Below, one piece after another: positions 25,707 to 35,960 of a stretch of 64,000 bases of DNA (the stretch's first letter is position 1; every line of letters begins with the position of its first letter). The position numbers were made by a program, and so were the translations under genes. The notes under the pieces are model-generated. The model did no database searches. It had not been told where the DNA came from and was given only the letters and a program-made list of their open reading frames with translations. The DNA is taken from the NCBI RefSeq assembly GCF_900108315.1, contig NZ_FNVB01000010.1:310001-374000 (forward strand). Reading direction: 5' to 3'. Origin of the DNA: Saccharopolyspora kobensis (GTDB taxonomy: Bacteria; Actinomycetota; Actinomycetes; Mycobacteriales; Pseudonocardiaceae).

Positions 25707-26312
25707 TCACTTCGAGTAGAGCTCGACGATGAGCTGCTCGGTGACCGGGGTGTCGATCTGCGCGCGCTCCGGGCGCTGGTGCACCAGGATCCGCAGGTTC
25801 GAGGGCACGACCTGCAGCCAGGCCGGGACCGGACGGTCGCCCAGGGTTTCCTTGGCGATGATGAACGGCGTGGTGCCCATGGACTTCGACTTGACGTCGA
25901 TGATGTCCCACTTCGAGACCTGGAAGCTGGGGACGTTCACGCGCTTGCCGTTGACCGTGAAGTGGCCGTGGCTGACCAGCTGCCGCGCCATCCGGCGGGT
26001 GCGGGCGAGTCCAGCGCGGTACACGACGTTGTCCAGCCGGGACTCCAGCAGCTGCAGGAGGTTGTCACCCGTCTTGCCCGGGCGCCGGTTGGCTTCCTCG
26101 TAGTAGTTGCGGAACTGCCGCTCCAGCACGCCGTAGGTGAACCGCGCCTTCTGCTTCTCCTGGAGCTGCAGCAGGTACTCGGTTTCCTTGATGCGCGCGC
26201 GCCCGTGCTGCCCCGGCGGGTACGGACGGCGTTCGAACGCCTGGTCACCGCCGACGAGGTCAACCTTCAGACGGCGGGACTTGCGGGTCGCGGGACCGGT
26301 GTAACGAGCCAT
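25707..26312 (-). CDS. rpsD: 30S ribosomal protein S4
   Basis: 201 residues, full length. It has 'YTGPATRKSRRL' at the N-terminus, the S4 RNA-binding domain ('RLDNVVYRAGLARTRRMARQLVSHGHFTVNG') and the end 'VELYSK'. The N-terminal Cys zinc cluster is absent (C- type), so it needs no zinc. It is a primary 16S rRNA binder. RBS GGAGTAAGG precedes the ATG. Part of the rpsM-rpsK-rpsD-rpoA-rplQ block. Confidence 0.98.
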   Translation of the reverse strand: MARYTGPATRKSRRLKVDLVGGDQAFERRPYPPGQHGRARIKETEYLLQLQEKQKARFTYGVLERQFRNYYEEANRRPGKTGDNLLQLLESRLDNVVYRAGLARTRRMARQLVSHGHFTVNGKRVNVPSFQVSKWDIIDVKSKSMGTTPFIIAKETLGDRPVPAWLQVVPSNLRILVHQRPERAQIDTPVTEQLIVELYSK

Positions 26313-26339
26313 CTTTGTTCCTTACTCCTTTCCCGCGAC

Positions 26340-26744
26340 TCAGACCCGACGACGCTTCGGCGGGCGGCAACCGTTGTGCGGCTGCGGGGTGACGTCCTGG
26401 ATGGTGCCGACCTCGAGACCGGCCGCCTGCAGCGACCGGATCGCCGTCTCGCGACCCGAGCCCGGGCCCTTGACGAAGACGTCGACCTTCTTCATGCCGT
26501 GCTCGGCGGCCTTGCGGGCCGCGTTCTCGGCGGCCATCTGCGCGGCGAACGGGGTGGACTTGCGGGAGCCCTTGAACCCGACGTGGCCCGCGGAGGCCCA
26601 GCTGATCACCGCACCGGTGGGGTCGGTGATCGAAACGATCGTGTTGTTGAACGTGCTCTTGATGTGCGCCTGGCCGTGAGCGACGTTCTTCTTTTCCTTG
26701 CGCCGCACCTTCTTGACGGCACCAGCGCGCTGCTTGGGTGGCAT
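26340..26744 (-). CDS. rpsK: 30S ribosomal protein S11
   Basis: 134 residues. The basic N-terminus '[23 protein letters not shown]' and the invariant C-terminus '[19 protein letters not shown]' identify S11 of the small-subunit platform. It sits 25 nt downstream of rpsM and 27 nt upstream of rpsD. Confidence 0.98.
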   Translation of the reverse strand: MPPKQRAGAVKKVRRKEKKNVAHGQAHIKSTFNNTIVSITDPTGAVISWASAGHVGFKGSRKSTPFAAQMAAENAARKAAEHGMKKVDVFVKGPGSGRETAIRSLQAAGLEVGTIQDVTPQPHNGCRPPKRRRV

Positions 26745-26769
26745 AGCTTTAGCTGACTCCTAGCGAGGC

Positions 26770-27147
26770 TTACTTCTTGGCCTTCTTCTTGCCGGCGACC
26801 GTCTTCTTCGGGCCCTTGCGGGTGCGGGCGTTGGTCTTGGTCCGCTGCCCGTGCACCGGCAGGTGACGGCGGTGACGCCATCCCTGGTAGCACCCGATCT
26901 CGATCTTCCGGCGGATGTCGGCCTGGACCTCGCGGCGGAGGTCGCCCTCAACCCGGTAGTTGTTCTCGATGAAGTCGCGCAGCTGGGTCAGCTGCTCGTC
27001 ATCGAGGTCGCGCGGCTTGGCGTCGGGCGAAACACCGGTCGCGGAGAGAATCTCCTTCGCGCGGGTCTTGCCGATGCCGAAAATGTAGGTGAGCGCGATC
27101 TCCATGCGCTTGTCGCGCGGGAGGTCGACTCCAACGAGCCGTGCCAT
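26770..27147 (-). CDS. rpsM: 30S ribosomal protein S13
   Basis: 125 residues. It has '[26 protein letters not shown]' and the '[14 protein letters not shown]' tail that reaches the decoding-site tRNA. The ATG at 27147, with GGAGAAGGAGCC upstream, is the true start; the frame extends 13 codons further without an RBS. Head protein contacting the A- and P-site tRNAs. Confidence 0.98.
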   Translation of the reverse strand: MARLVGVDLPRDKRMEIALTYIFGIGKTRAKEILSATGVSPDAKPRDLDDEQLTQLRDFIENNYRVEGDLRREVQADIRRKIEIGCYQGWRHRRHLPVHGQRTKTNARTRKGPKKTVAGKKKAKK

Positions 27148-27293
27148 GCGGCTCCTTCTCCTTTGTCCGTCCAGGTCTGCTCCCACCCCATCCCCGCGCA
27201 GCGGGGCCCCGGCCTGGTCCGGGGGTCAGCCGACCCACTCGCGGGTCGACAGGTGGAGGGAGATCCTCGATTGTCGTTGTGCGACTGGTGCGC

Positions 27294-27407
27294 TCAGCCC
27301 TGACGCTGCTTGTGTCGGGCGTTGTCGCAGATCACCAGCACCCGCCCGTGACGGCGGATGACCTGGCACTTGTCGCAGATTCGCTTCACACTCGGCTGGA
27401 CCTTCAC
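27294..27407 (-). CDS. rpmJ: 50S ribosomal protein L36
   Basis: 37 residues, too short for most ORF lists. It reads [19 protein letters not shown] at the start, with the zinc ligands Cys11, Cys14, Cys27 and His32 ('CDKC' and 'CDNARH'), so it is the zinc-binding (C+) form. It starts at a GTG with GGAGAG upstream. It sits between infA and rpsM, the standard place. Confidence 0.97.
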   Translation of the reverse strand: MKVQPSVKRICDKCQVIRRHGRVLVICDNARHKQRQG

Positions 27408-27461
27408 GGTCGTGCTCTCCTGCTCGAACGCGTGTCCGGGATCCCCCGGACACCGTGGAGG

Positions 27462-27683
27462 TCACTTGTAGCGGTAGACGATGCGCCCACGGGAGAGGTC
27501 GTACGGCGAGAGCTCCACCACGACCCGGTCCTCTGGCAGGATGCGGATGTAGTGCTGGCGCATCTTGCCACTGATGTGTGCGAGGACCTTGTGGCCGTTC
27601 TCCAACTCGACGCGGAACATCGCGTTGGGGAGTGGCTCGATCACCCGGCCCTCGACCTCAATGGCCCCGTCTTTCTTGCCCAT
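27462..27683 (-). CDS. infA: Translation initiation factor IF-1
   Basis: 73 residues, one OB fold ('[22 protein letters not shown]', '[16 protein letters not shown]'). It binds the ribosomal A site during initiation. RBS GGAGG lies only 2 nt from the ATG. It heads the alpha-operon run infA-rpmJ-rpsM. Upstream is a 355-bp gap shared with the divergent methyltransferase gene, so it must have its own promoter there (a TACGAT -10-like box lies at 27878-27873, without a clear -35). Confidence 0.98.
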   Translation of the reverse strand: MGKKDGAIEVEGRVIEPLPNAMFRVELENGHKVLAHISGKMRQHYIRILPEDRVVVELSPYDLSRGRIVYRYK

Positions 27684-27961
27684 GTCCTCCGCGTTTCGTG
27701 ACGGTGACGGTTTGCGGACCTAAGTCCCTGCCGCCGATACCGGAGGCCCCGGCACCTGCGACGGACGCACACCCGCCCCCGGTCCGCACACACCGCAGAA
27801 GACTCCGTCCCGCACACTTGGGAACGGATACCCAGGCACAACGAACCGGCGCCAGGAGCGCGCCGATAGTCCATCGTACGCGCCGCCGATTCGCCCCTCA
27901 CATCGGGGCAGCTCAACGCGGCTCCGAACGCGGAGCGTAATCGCGCCGCGACGCTCGCGGC

Positions 27962-27991
27962 TTGCGGGGGCGCTCCCGGCCTCACTACGTT
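27962..27991 (+). promoter_or_regulatory. Likely promoter of the methyltransferase pair
   Basis: TTGCGG (27962) and TACGTT (27986) are separated by 18 nt and lie 47 nt before the GTG start. The rest of the 27684-28038 gap shows no further gene. Confidence 0.45.
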
Positions 27992-28038
27992 CGATCAGTC
28001 GACGACACCGCGGTCGAGTCCCAGACCCGAGGAGCAGC

Positions 28039-28701
28039 GTGACACCCCAGCAGGACCGACACGACCCGCGCACCGCACCGTGGCTGGACCGGGCAGCGCA
28101 GACCGCCACCCGCAAGCTCGGCGAGTACGGGGCGTTCTTCCGCACCGCGGTGCGCAACCCCAGGATGGTCGGCGCGGCCACCCCGACCTCGGCCGCCGTC
28201 GCGGCGACCGTGGCGCAGGTGGTGCCCACCACCGGCTCGCCCGTGGTGGTCGAGCTCGGCCCCGGCACCGGCTCGCTGAGCAACGGCATCCACGAGCGCC
28301 TGCCGCACGGAGCGCGGCACATCGGCATCGAGCTCGGCGAGGGCATGGTGGAGCATCTGCGCGAGCACAAGCCGTGGCTGGAGGTCGTGCACGCCGACGC
28401 CGGCGACCTGCTCGCGCTGCTGGACAAGCTCGGCATCGCCCAGGTCGACGCGGTGATCAGCAGCATCCCGTGGTCGCTGATGCCCGGCGACGCCCAGGAC
28501 CACGTCCTGCACCAGGCCGCGGCGGCCCTCTCGCCGCAGGGCGCCTTCACCGCGCTCACCTACCTGCCCGCCGGCCAGACGCCCGGCGGCCGCCGCTTCC
28601 GCAACCGCCTGGAGCACGTCTTCGACGAGGTGCTCACCCACACCACCTGGCGCAACGTGCCGCCGATCCTGCACTACATCTGCCGTCGCCCGCTGCGGTG
28701 A
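28039..28701 (+). CDS. SAM-dependent methyltransferase, phospholipid-methyltransferase-like (paralog 1)
   Basis: 220 residues of the class I methyltransferase fold. Motif I is 'VVELGPGTGSLS', the acidic loop is 'IGIELGEGMVEHL', and the motif IV-like stretch is 'VDAVISSIPWSLMP'. The spaced 'SSIPW' and the N-terminal 'GAFFRTAVRNPRMVGAATPTS' resemble PmtA-type phosphatidylethanolamine N-methyltransferases and KsgA-like enzymes. It starts at a GTG with GAGGAGC upstream. It is a tandem paralog of the next gene, and both are inserted on the opposite strand between map and infA. The substrate is unproven. Confidence 0.75.
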   Translation: MTPQQDRHDPRTAPWLDRAAQTATRKLGEYGAFFRTAVRNPRMVGAATPTSAAVAATVAQVVPTTGSPVVVELGPGTGSLSNGIHERLPHGARHIGIELGEGMVEHLREHKPWLEVVHADAGDLLALLDKLGIAQVDAVISSIPWSLMPGDAQDHVLHQAAAALSPQGAFTALTYLPAGQTPGGRRFRNRLEHVFDEVLTHTTWRNVPPILHYICRRPLR

Positions 28702-28922
28702 ACGTCGTCCAGGAAGGCTCGTCCCGGAGGTGCGACGCGGGATGACCCCGATGTCCGCGGGTACCCATCGGCGCATGCTCGAAGCACGCGCCGAACGCCG
28801 AACACGCACTGCGAGGAACCGACTCCGCTCTGCCATCCCCGGCGACTGGCCGTGCGCGGTTGCACCGCGCGGACCCAGGAGGGGTTAACGTCTCGGCGTT
28901 CCACTGGATGGTAGGAGTAGGC

Positions 28923-29525
28923 GTGAGCAAGCGTAAGAAGCTGCGCGAGTACTGGACGTTCCTGAACAGCGCAGCTCGTCAGCCGGCCACGGTGGGCGCC
29001 GTGCTGCCGACCTCGCGGTACGTCGCGGAGGCGGTGGCCGCCGTGGTGCCCAGCTCGGGCGCCCCGACCGTGCTGGAGCTCGGTCCGGGCACCGGCGCGC
29101 TCAGCGGGCCGATCCAGCGGAGACTGTCCGAGGGCGCCCGTCACCTGGCCGTCGAGATAGATCCGAAGATGGTCCGGTTCCTCGAGCGCACCAAGCCGTG
29201 GCTGGAGGTGATCGAGGGCGATGCCACCCACCTGCGCAAGATCCTCGACGCGGCTGGTGTCGACAAGGTCGACGCGGTGATCAGCAGCATCCCGTGGACG
29301 CTCCTGCCGCCGGAGAAGCAGCGCGAGCTCCTGCACGAGGCGGCCTCGGTGATGTCGGCGGACGGCGTGTTCACCACCGTCACCTACCTGACGACGCTGT
29401 GGCGCCCGCCCACCAGGGCGTTCCTCGACGCCCTCCACGACACCTTCGACGAGGTCATGCCGCGCACCGCGGTCTGGCGCAACATCCCGCCGGCCCGCGT
29501 CTACGCCTGCCGCCGACCGCGCTGA
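28923..29525 (+). CDS. SAM-dependent methyltransferase, phospholipid-methyltransferase-like (paralog 2)
   Basis: 200 residues, similar throughout to the preceding gene: 'VLELGPGTGALSGPI', 'LAVEIDPKMVRFLERTKPWLEV', 'VISSIPWTLLPPEKQ', 'VWRNIPPARVYACRRP'. The GTG at 28923 is chosen because GGAGTAGG lies immediately before it; the frame extends 21 codons upstream. A 221-bp spacer separates the paralogs, so paralog 2 may have its own promoter. A structured repeat lies 115 nt downstream. Confidence 0.75.
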   Translation: MSKRKKLREYWTFLNSAARQPATVGAVLPTSRYVAEAVAAVVPSSGAPTVLELGPGTGALSGPIQRRLSEGARHLAVEIDPKMVRFLERTKPWLEVIEGDATHLRKILDAAGVDKVDAVISSIPWTLLPPEKQRELLHEAASVMSADGVFTTVTYLTTLWRPPTRAFLDALHDTFDEVMPRTAVWRNIPPARVYACRRPR

Positions 29526-29640
29526 TCCGAACGGCGCGACCGACGGCTCCCCGATTCCAACGGCCGGATGACCGGAGCCGCGACGTCCAGCGGACCGCGC
29601 CTGGGAGGCGTCGCATGCGCCGAAGGCGCATAACCCGCCC

Positions 29641-29776
29641 CCGCAACTCGCACCGCCGCGGGTTCTCAGAGGCCGCCTGGCGAGGACAGCCCGTTCGCCG
29701 TGTATCGGACATACACAAGAACGGGATCCCGCAGCCAGGCGGCCTCTGAGGTTCCGCTGCTCGCACCGCCACGCAG
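29641..29776. repeat. Nested-hairpin repeat, family 2, copy A (best formed)
   Basis: The 17-bp perfect outer stem CTCAGAGGCCGCCTGGC (29665-29681) pairs with 29734-29750. The middle stem is CCCGTTC/GAACGGG (29690-29696 / 29719-29725) and the apical stem GTGTAT-cggac-ATACAC is at 29700-29716. GCGG/CCGC closes the base across a symmetric GTT/GTT internal loop. It lies in the convergent gap between methyltransferase 2 and map. Confidence 0.9.
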
Positions 29777-29801
29777 AACGAGCCTGGAAAACCTGGTTCG
29801 G

Positions 29802-30608
29802 TCAGTTCTCGGGAGCGGTGAGGACCCAGGGGCCGTCGTCGGTGATCGCCACCGTGTGCTCCCAGTGCGCTGCGCGGGAGCGGTCGGCCGTCACCACGGT
29901 CCACTCGTCGTCGAGTTCCTCGGTCTCGGCCGTGCCGAGGGTGAGCATCGGCTCCACCGCGATCGCCATCCCGACGCGCAACTTCGGGCCGCGGCCTGGC
30001 TTGCCGAGGTTCGGCAGGAACGGCTCCATGTGCATCTGGGTGCCGATGCCGTGCCCGCCGTACTCGGCGATGATCCCGTACTCCCGGCCGTCGGCCTTCG
30101 CCGCGGCCCGCGCCGCGGTCTCCACCGCGTGGGAGATGTCGGTCAGCTTGTTGCCCGCCCGGACCTGCTCGATCCCGGCCCACATCGACGCCTCGGTGGC
30201 GGCCGACAGCGCGCGGTCGGCCTCCCCGACCTCGCCGATCGCCAGCGTGACCGCGGAGTCGCCGTGCCAGCCGTCCAGGATCGCGCCGCAGTCCACCGAG
30301 AGCAGGTCGCCCTCGGACAGGACCTCGTCGCGCGACGGGATCCCGTGCACGACCTTCTCGTTCAGCGAGGCGCAGATCGACGCCGGGAAGCCGTGGTAGC
30401 CCTTGAAGGAGGGCACCGCACCCGCATCGCGGATCGTCTGCTCGGCGAGCTCGTCCAGCTCACCGGTGCTCGCCCCGGCCTTGGCCTGCGCGGTCACCGC
30501 GGCCAGCGTGCGGGCGACGACGAGTCCCGCCGCGCGCATCGCCTCGATCTCGCCACGAGACTTGAGCTCGATGCCCTTCCCCCGACGCAACAACGCACTC
30601 ACCTTCAC
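29802..30608 (-). CDS. map: Type I methionine aminopeptidase
   Basis: 268 residues. It removes the initiator methionine. The five metal ligands are visible: Asp in 'LSVDCGA', Asp in 'GWHGDSAV', His in 'YGGHGIG', Glu in 'AVEPML' and Glu in 'HWEHTVAI'. It starts at a GTG ('[12 protein letters not shown]') and follows adk by 30 nt, within the secY-adk-map unit. Confidence 0.97.
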   Translation of the reverse strand: MKVSALLRRGKGIELKSRGEIEAMRAAGLVVARTLAAVTAQAKAGASTGELDELAEQTIRDAGAVPSFKGYHGFPASICASLNEKVVHGIPSRDEVLSEGDLLSVDCGAILDGWHGDSAVTLAIGEVGEADRALSAATEASMWAGIEQVRAGNKLTDISHAVETAARAAAKADGREYGIIAEYGGHGIGTQMHMEPFLPNLGKPGRGPKLRVGMAIAVEPMLTLGTAETEELDDEWTVVTADRSRAAHWEHTVAITDDGPWVLTAPEN

Positions 30609-30638
30609 AAAGAGTCTTCGGACCGGCTTCGACCCGGT

Positions 30639-31193
<555 letters not shown>

Positions 31194-31366
31194 GGGTCTG
31201 CCTCCGAATCAATCCGATCGCACGCCAACTCCTGACGAGCGCTGTGCGGCGCCCACCTGCATGCGAGCGACCGCTGCTCCACTCCGCGCACGGGCCGGCA
31301 CGGCACCGGGCCATGCCGGAAACTGCGGTTTCCGGGCACGACAAAGTCGTGCCCGGACCGCACAGC

Positions 31367-32677
31367 TTACCGGAGGAATCCCTCGTACTTGCGCTGCGTG
31401 AGCTGGCTCTCGATTTGCTTCACGGTGTCCAGACCGACGTTGACCATGATCAGCACCGCGGTGCCGCCGAACGGGAAGTTCTGGTTCTGGCCGCTACCGG
31501 TGATGCCGAGGAAGAAGTTCGGCAGGATCGCGATGATGCCCAGGTACAGCGCACCGGGCAGGGTGATCCGGGAGAGCACGAAGTTCAGGTACTCGGCGGT
31601 CGGCCGACCCGGGCGGATGCCCGGGATGAAGCCGCCGAACTTCTTCATGTCGTCCGCGCGCTCTTCGGGGTTGAACGTGATCGACACGTAGAAGTACGCG
31701 AAGAAGACGATCAGCGCCATGTACAGCAGGATGTGCACCCAGCTGGACGGATCGACGATGTAGGTCTGGATGAAGCGCGCCCACCAGCTGTCCTGGTTGC
31801 CGGCCAGCTGACCGATCAGCTGCGGCAGGTACAGCAGCGAGGAACCGAAGATGACCGGGATGACGCCCGCCTGGTTCACCTTCAGCGGCAGGTAGGTGGA
31901 GGTGCCGCCGTACATCCGGCGGCCGATCATGCGCTTGGCGTACTGCACCGGGATCCGGCGCTGGGCCTGCTCGATGAAGACCACGGTGCCGATGATCACG
32001 ACCGCGAAGCAGCAGACCACCGCGAACACCAGGCCGCCGTGCGACTGCAGGATCGCGCCGCCCTCGGCCGGGATGCGGGCCGCGATGGAGACGAAGATCA
32101 GCAGCGACATGCCGTTGCCGATGCCGCGCTCGGTGATCAGCTCGCCCATCCACATCAGGACGGCCGCACCGGCGGTCATCACGACCACGATGGTGATCAG
32201 GTTCAGCACCGAGTCGTCCGGGATCGGCGAGACCGAGCAGCCCTGGAACAGCTGGCCGCGCACGGCGAGCGCCACCACGCCGGTGCCCTGCAGGATCGCC
32301 AGCGCGATCGTCAGGTACCGGGTGTACTGGGTCAGCTTCGCCTGGCCGGACTGGCCTTCCTTCTTCAGCTGCTCGAAGCGCGGGATGACCACCTGCAGCA
32401 GCTGGACGATGATGCTCGCGGTGATGTAGGGCATGATGCCCAGCGACAGCACCGAGAGTTGCAGCAGCGCACCACCGCTGAAGAGGTTGAGCAGGGAGTA
32501 GACGCTCTGCGAGCCGCTGCCCTCGATCTGCTCGATGCACTGCTGGATGTTCGGGTACGACACCCCCGGCGACGGGATCGTGGCGCCGAGTCGGTAGAGC
32601 ACCACCATGCCGAGGGTGAACAGGATCTTGCGGCGCAGGTCCGGCGTCGCCAGAGCCGAGCGGAAGGCGCCGAGCAC
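31367..32677 (-). CDS. secY: Preprotein translocase subunit SecY
   Basis: 436 residues with ten transmembrane helices. The plug-region start 'LYRLGATIPSPGV' and the cytosolic 'PTAEYLNFVLSRITLPGALYL' loop between helices 8 and 9 are as expected. It forms the Sec channel with SecE and SecG. It starts at a GTG with CAGGAGG 5 nt upstream. It is separated from rplO by a terminator and 360 bp, so secY-adk-map forms its own transcription unit here. Confidence 0.98.
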   Translation of the reverse strand: MLGAFRSALATPDLRRKILFTLGMVVLYRLGATIPSPGVSYPNIQQCIEQIEGSGSQSVYSLLNLFSGGALLQLSVLSLGIMPYITASIIVQLLQVVIPRFEQLKKEGQSGQAKLTQYTRYLTIALAILQGTGVVALAVRGQLFQGCSVSPIPDDSVLNLITIVVVMTAGAAVLMWMGELITERGIGNGMSLLIFVSIAARIPAEGGAILQSHGGLVFAVVCCFAVVIIGTVVFIEQAQRRIPVQYAKRMIGRRMYGGTSTYLPLKVNQAGVIPVIFGSSLLYLPQLIGQLAGNQDSWWARFIQTYIVDPSSWVHILLYMALIVFFAYFYVSITFNPEERADDMKKFGGFIPGIRPGRPTAEYLNFVLSRITLPGALYLGIIAILPNFFLGITGSGQNQNFPFGGTAVLIMVNVGLDTVKQIESQLTQRKYEGFLR

Positions 32678-32990
32678 GCGAACCTCCTGTACGCGAGCCG
32701 GTCGAAACCGGCCGGGGAAAGATGCGGCAATTTCCGCAGCACCCGTTCATCACGGCACTGCCGGGGCGACTCTAGCAGGCCTGAGCCCTGCCACGTTCGG
32801 CGACCGAAGCCTCACACGTGATCACTGCGTCCGCCCACGGCGAACATCGCCGCCGGACACCCCGCGAATGGGGGAAATCCATGTGCCCCAACGGGTTCCG
32901 ATGCCGCGCGGAAACGCGCGAAGGGCGTCTCTCCCCCGGTCCGCCCGGGAAAAAGACACCCTTCACACATCACCTGTTCGGGAAAAACGG
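32678..32990 (-). promoter_or_regulatory. secY upstream region
   Basis: This 313-bp stretch contains no gene. On the minus strand a TAGAGT box (32774-32769), about 92 nt before the secY start, is a plausible -10 element; no good -35 is visible. Confidence 0.4.
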
Positions 32991-33025
32991 TGAGGGCCGG
33001 TCGACTTCTCGCCGACCGGCCCTCA
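32991..33025 (-). terminator. Terminator after rplO
   Basis: A 13-bp perfect stem TGAGGGCCGGTCG (32991-33003) pairs with CGACCGGCCCTCA (33013-33025), 15 nt past the rplO stop. It ends the S10-spc transcript before secY. Confidence 0.8.
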
Positions 33026-33039
33026 TCGTCGTTGCCAGC

Positions 33040-33489
33040 TCAGCGGTCCAGCTTGGTGGCCGAGCCGCCCGCAGCGGTGATCTTCTCCTGGGCGCTGCCG
33101 GTGAACGCGTGCGCGGTCACGTCCAGCTTGATGCCCTCGAGGTCCCCGTCGCCGAGGATCTTCACCAGCTCGTTCTTCTTGACCAGGCCCTTGGCGACCA
33201 GCTCGGCGATGCCGACGGTGCCGCCCTCCGGGAACGCCTCGGCCAGCCGCGCCACGTTCACACCCTGGTACTCGGTGCGGAAGCGGTTCTTGAAGCCGCG
33301 GAGCTTCGGGAGCCGCATGTGGATCGGCATCTGCCCGCCCTCGAAGCGCGGGGAGACGTTCTTGCGGGCCTTGGTGCCCTTGGTACCGCGGCCGGCGGTC
33401 TTGCCCTTGGAACCCTCACCGCGACCGACGCGGATCTTGTCCCGCTTGGCACCCGGGGCCGGACGCAGGTCGTGCAGTTTGATGACCAT
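33040..33489 (-). CDS. rplO: 50S ribosomal protein L15
   Basis: 149 residues. The Gly/Arg/Lys-rich N-terminus '[28 protein letters not shown]...' is diagnostic. One base separates its ATG from the rpmD stop codon (TGACATG), so it is translationally coupled. A terminator follows. Confidence 0.97.
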   Translation of the reverse strand: MVIKLHDLRPAPGAKRDKIRVGRGEGSKGKTAGRGTKGTKARKNVSPRFEGGQMPIHMRLPKLRGFKNRFRTEYQGVNVARLAEAFPEGGTVGIAELVAKGLVKKNELVKILGDGDLEGIKLDVTAHAFTGSAQEKITAAGGSATKLDR

Positions 33490-33490
33490 G

Positions 33491-33673
33491 TCAGTCGACC
33501 TCCTCGACCGTCACCAGGTGACGGACGGCATTGATCATGCCGCGCACGTTCGAGTCATCCGGACGCACGACGGACTGACGGATCTTGCGCAGCCCGAGGG
33601 AGCGCATGGTGTCGCGCTGGTTCTGCTTGGTGCCGACCAGACCACGCACCTGGGTGATCTTCAGCTGTGCCAT
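33491..33673 (-). CDS. rpmD: 50S ribosomal protein L30
   Basis: 60 residues ('[22 protein letters not shown]', '[22 protein letters not shown]'). A small protein on the 50S solvent side. It sits between rpsE and rplO with gaps of only a few nucleotides. Confidence 0.97.
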   Translation of the reverse strand: MAQLKITQVRGLVGTKQNQRDTMRSLGLRKIRQSVVRPDDSNVRGMINAVRHLVTVEEVD

Positions 33674-33678
33674 GTCGA

Positions 33679-34290
33679 TCAGACCCCCTGCTGCGCAGCA
33701 CGGGCACGCAGGATGAACGCCGGAGCGACGTCCTCGAGCGGCAGGCCACGGCGAGCCGCGACCTCCTCCGGCCGCTGCAGCTGCTTCAGCGCGTCGACCG
33801 TGGCGTGCACGATGTTGATCGGGTTGTCACTGCCCAGCGACTTGCTCAGCACGTCGTGGATGCCGGCGCACTCCAGCACCGCGCGCACCGGGCCACCGGC
33901 GATGACACCGGTACCGGCGCTGGCCGGACGCAGCAGCACGACGCCGGCCGCCTCCTCACCCTGCACCGGGTGCGTGATGGTGCCGCCCAGGCGCGGGACG
34001 CGGAAGAAGTTCTTCTTCGCCTCCTCGACGCCCTTGGCGATGGCCGCCGGAACTTCCTTGGCCTTGCCGTAGCCGACACCGACCATGCCGTCACCGTCGC
34101 CGACGACGACCAGCGCGGTGAAGCTGAAGCGCCGACCACCCTTGACGACCTTCGCGACGCGGTTGATGGTCACGACGCGTTCGAACTGCGGGGTCTTCTC
34201 TTGGGCCGCCCCGCCACGGCCGCCGTCGCGGCGGTCCCGGCGGTCCTTGCCGCCGGACTCCCCGCCCTCACGCCGAGTGCGTCCAGGCAT
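33679..34290 (-). CDS. rpsE: 30S ribosomal protein S5
   Basis: 203 residues. The S5 core is present ('[21 protein letters not shown]', '[15 protein letters not shown]', '[14 protein letters not shown]'). A ~35-residue Arg/Gly/Asp-rich N-terminal extension is typical of high-GC actinobacteria. The protein shapes the mRNA entry channel and translational fidelity. Confidence 0.98.
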   Translation of the reverse strand: MPGRTRREGGESGGKDRRDRRDGGRGGAAQEKTPQFERVVTINRVAKVVKGGRRFSFTALVVVGDGDGMVGVGYGKAKEVPAAIAKGVEEAKKNFFRVPRLGGTITHPVQGEEAAGVVLLRPASAGTGVIAGGPVRAVLECAGIHDVLSKSLGSDNPINIVHATVDALKQLQRPEEVAARRGLPLEDVAPAFILRARAAQQGV

Positions 34291-34325
34291 CAGGCGTCCC
34301 TTCCGTTCTCGTTCTTACCCACTTG

Positions 34326-34727
34326 TCAGAACTCCAGTCCGCCGTCACGCGCGGCGTCCGCCAGCGCGGCGACCCGACCGTGGTAGTCGTTGCCGCCGCG
34401 GTCGAAGACGACCTTCTCCACGCCGGCTTCCTTGGCCCGGGCTGCGACCAGTTCGCCGACCTTGGTGGCCTTGGCCTTCTTGTCGCCCTCGAGCGCGCGG
34501 ACGTCGGCCTCCAGGCTGGTCGCCGACGCCAGGGTGTGCCCCTTGGTGTCGTCGATGACCTGGGCAACGATGTGGCGCAGCGACCGGGTCACGACCAGGC
34601 GCGGGCGCTCGGCGGTGCCGAGGATCTTCTTGCGGATGCGCGTGTGCCGCTTGGCGCGGGCAAGCCGACGCTTGGTCGAGATGTCCTTGCCCACCGGCTT
34701 GCGCTTGGTAGCTGTCGTCTCGCTCAT
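34326..34727 (-). CDS. rplR: 50S ribosomal protein L18
   Basis: 133 residues, a 5S rRNA-binding protein ('[29 protein letters not shown]', '[26 protein letters not shown]'). The ATG at 34727 lies 2 nt after the rplF stop (TGACCATG); a GTG at 34733 in the same frame is possible. Confidence 0.97.
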   Translation of the reverse strand: MSETTATKRKPVGKDISTKRRLARAKRHTRIRKKILGTAERPRLVVTRSLRHIVAQVIDDTKGHTLASATSLEADVRALEGDKKAKATKVGELVAARAKEAGVEKVVFDRGGNDYHGRVAALADAARDGGLEF

Positions 34728-34729
34728 GG

Positions 34730-35269
34730 TCACTTACCCGTCTTCCCGACCTTGCGGCGGATGTTCTCACCTGCGTAGCGGACACCCTTGCCCTTGTACG
34801 GGTCCGGCTTGCGCAGCTTGCGAATCCTGGCCGCGATCTCGCCGACCAGCTGCTTGTCGATGCCCTTGACCGAAATCTTGGTCGGGCCGTCGACCGCGAA
34901 CTGGATGCCCTGCGGCGGTTCGATCACGATGGGGTGGCTGTAGCCGAGGGAGAACTCGAGGTTCGATCCCTTCAGCAGCACGCGGTAACCGACGCCGTGG
35001 ATCTCCAGGCCCTTTTCGTAGCCCTGGCTGACCCCGATGACCATGTTGTTCACCAGGGTCCGGGTGAGCCCGTGCAGCGACCGGCTCTCCCGCTCGTCGT
35101 TCGGGCGCTTGACCAGAATCGCGCCATCCTCGTCCCGCTCGACGACGATGGGTTCCGCGACCTGGTGCTCAAGCGTGCCCTTGGGGCCCTTCACCGTCAC
35201 CGACTGGCCGTCGATGGTCACCTCGACGCCGGAGGGGACGGTGATCGGCAGCTTTCCGATGCGCGACAT
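34730..35269 (-). CDS. rplF: 50S ribosomal protein L6
   Basis: 179 residues with two related domains ('[17 protein letters not shown]'; 'VEGYR'-type motif as '[12 protein letters not shown]'; C-terminal '[16 protein letters not shown]'). It lies near the factor-binding site. Located between rpsH and rplR. Confidence 0.98.
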   Translation of the reverse strand: MSRIGKLPITVPSGVEVTIDGQSVTVKGPKGTLEHQVAEPIVVERDEDGAILVKRPNDERESRSLHGLTRTLVNNMVIGVSQGYEKGLEIHGVGYRVLLKGSNLEFSLGYSHPIVIEPPQGIQFAVDGPTKISVKGIDKQLVGEIAARIRKLRKPDPYKGKGVRYAGENIRRKVGKTGK

Positions 35270-35285
35270 TGCCGCTCCTCCTCCC

Positions 35286-35684
35286 TTACCAGACGTAGGC
35301 GAGGACTTCCCCGCCCACGCCCTTCTTCATGGCCTGCCGGTCGGTCAGCAGACCGCCGGAGGTCGAGATGATGGCGACGCCCAGGCCACCCAGCACCTTG
35401 GGCAGGTTGGTGGACTTGGCGTAGACCCGCAGACCGGGCTTGGAGACCCGGCGCAGGCCCGCGATGCTCCGCTCGCGGTTCGGGCCGTACTTGAGCTCGA
35501 CAACGAGCTGCTTGCAGTTCTCGCCCTCTTCGACGCGAGAACCGGACACGTAGCCCTCGCGCTTGAGGATCTCGGCGATGTTCGCCTTCAGCTTGGAGTG
35601 CGGCATCACGACCTCGTCGTGGTATGCCGAGTTTCCGTTGCGCAGACGCGTCAGCATGTCTGCGATCGGATCGGTCATCGTCAT
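35286..35684 (-). CDS. rpsH: 30S ribosomal protein S8
   Basis: 132 residues ('[25 protein letters not shown]', '[25 protein letters not shown]'). It starts at the ATG at 35684; a second ATG two codons later is also usable. In E. coli S8 is the autoregulator of the spc operon. Here a 436-bp non-coding insertion with a structured repeat separates it from rpsN. Confidence 0.98.
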   Translation of the reverse strand: MTMTDPIADMLTRLRNGNSAYHDEVVMPHSKLKANIAEILKREGYVSGSRVEEGENCKQLVVELKYGPNRERSIAGLRRVSKPGLRVYAKSTNLPKVLGGLGVAIISTSGGLLTDRQAMKKGVGGEVLAYVW

Positions 35685-35865
35685 GACCTGCTCAACCTTT
35701 CTCGTCTGGTTCCGATGGACCCCGACCGGACACCGCCTGCGAGGCGGCGCGTCTGGATCCTGGCCTGGACGAAGTTCTGGGTCTCCGACCGCGGTGGTCG
35801 GCCCCTTGTCATTTCGCGTGCAAGCACGGCTCACGCCGCGGAGCGTGGGCATCAGCCCTGGTAAC

Positions 35866-35906
35866 GCCTGCTGAGGGTACCGGTACCCGGCATCCCCGCA
35901 GCAGGC
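35866..35906. other. Hairpin in the rpsN-rpsH gap
   Basis: GCCTGCTG (35866) pairs with CAGCAGGC (ending 35906), and the loop contains the self-complementary GGGTACCGGTACCC. On the minus strand it lies after the family 2 repeat and before rpsH. It could be an attenuator or an S8-independent regulatory element. Confidence 0.5.
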
Positions 35907-35960
35907 GACCCTGAAAGAACCAGGTCGTCGTGTCAAGCGGCGAAGCCGCTTTCCACCACC

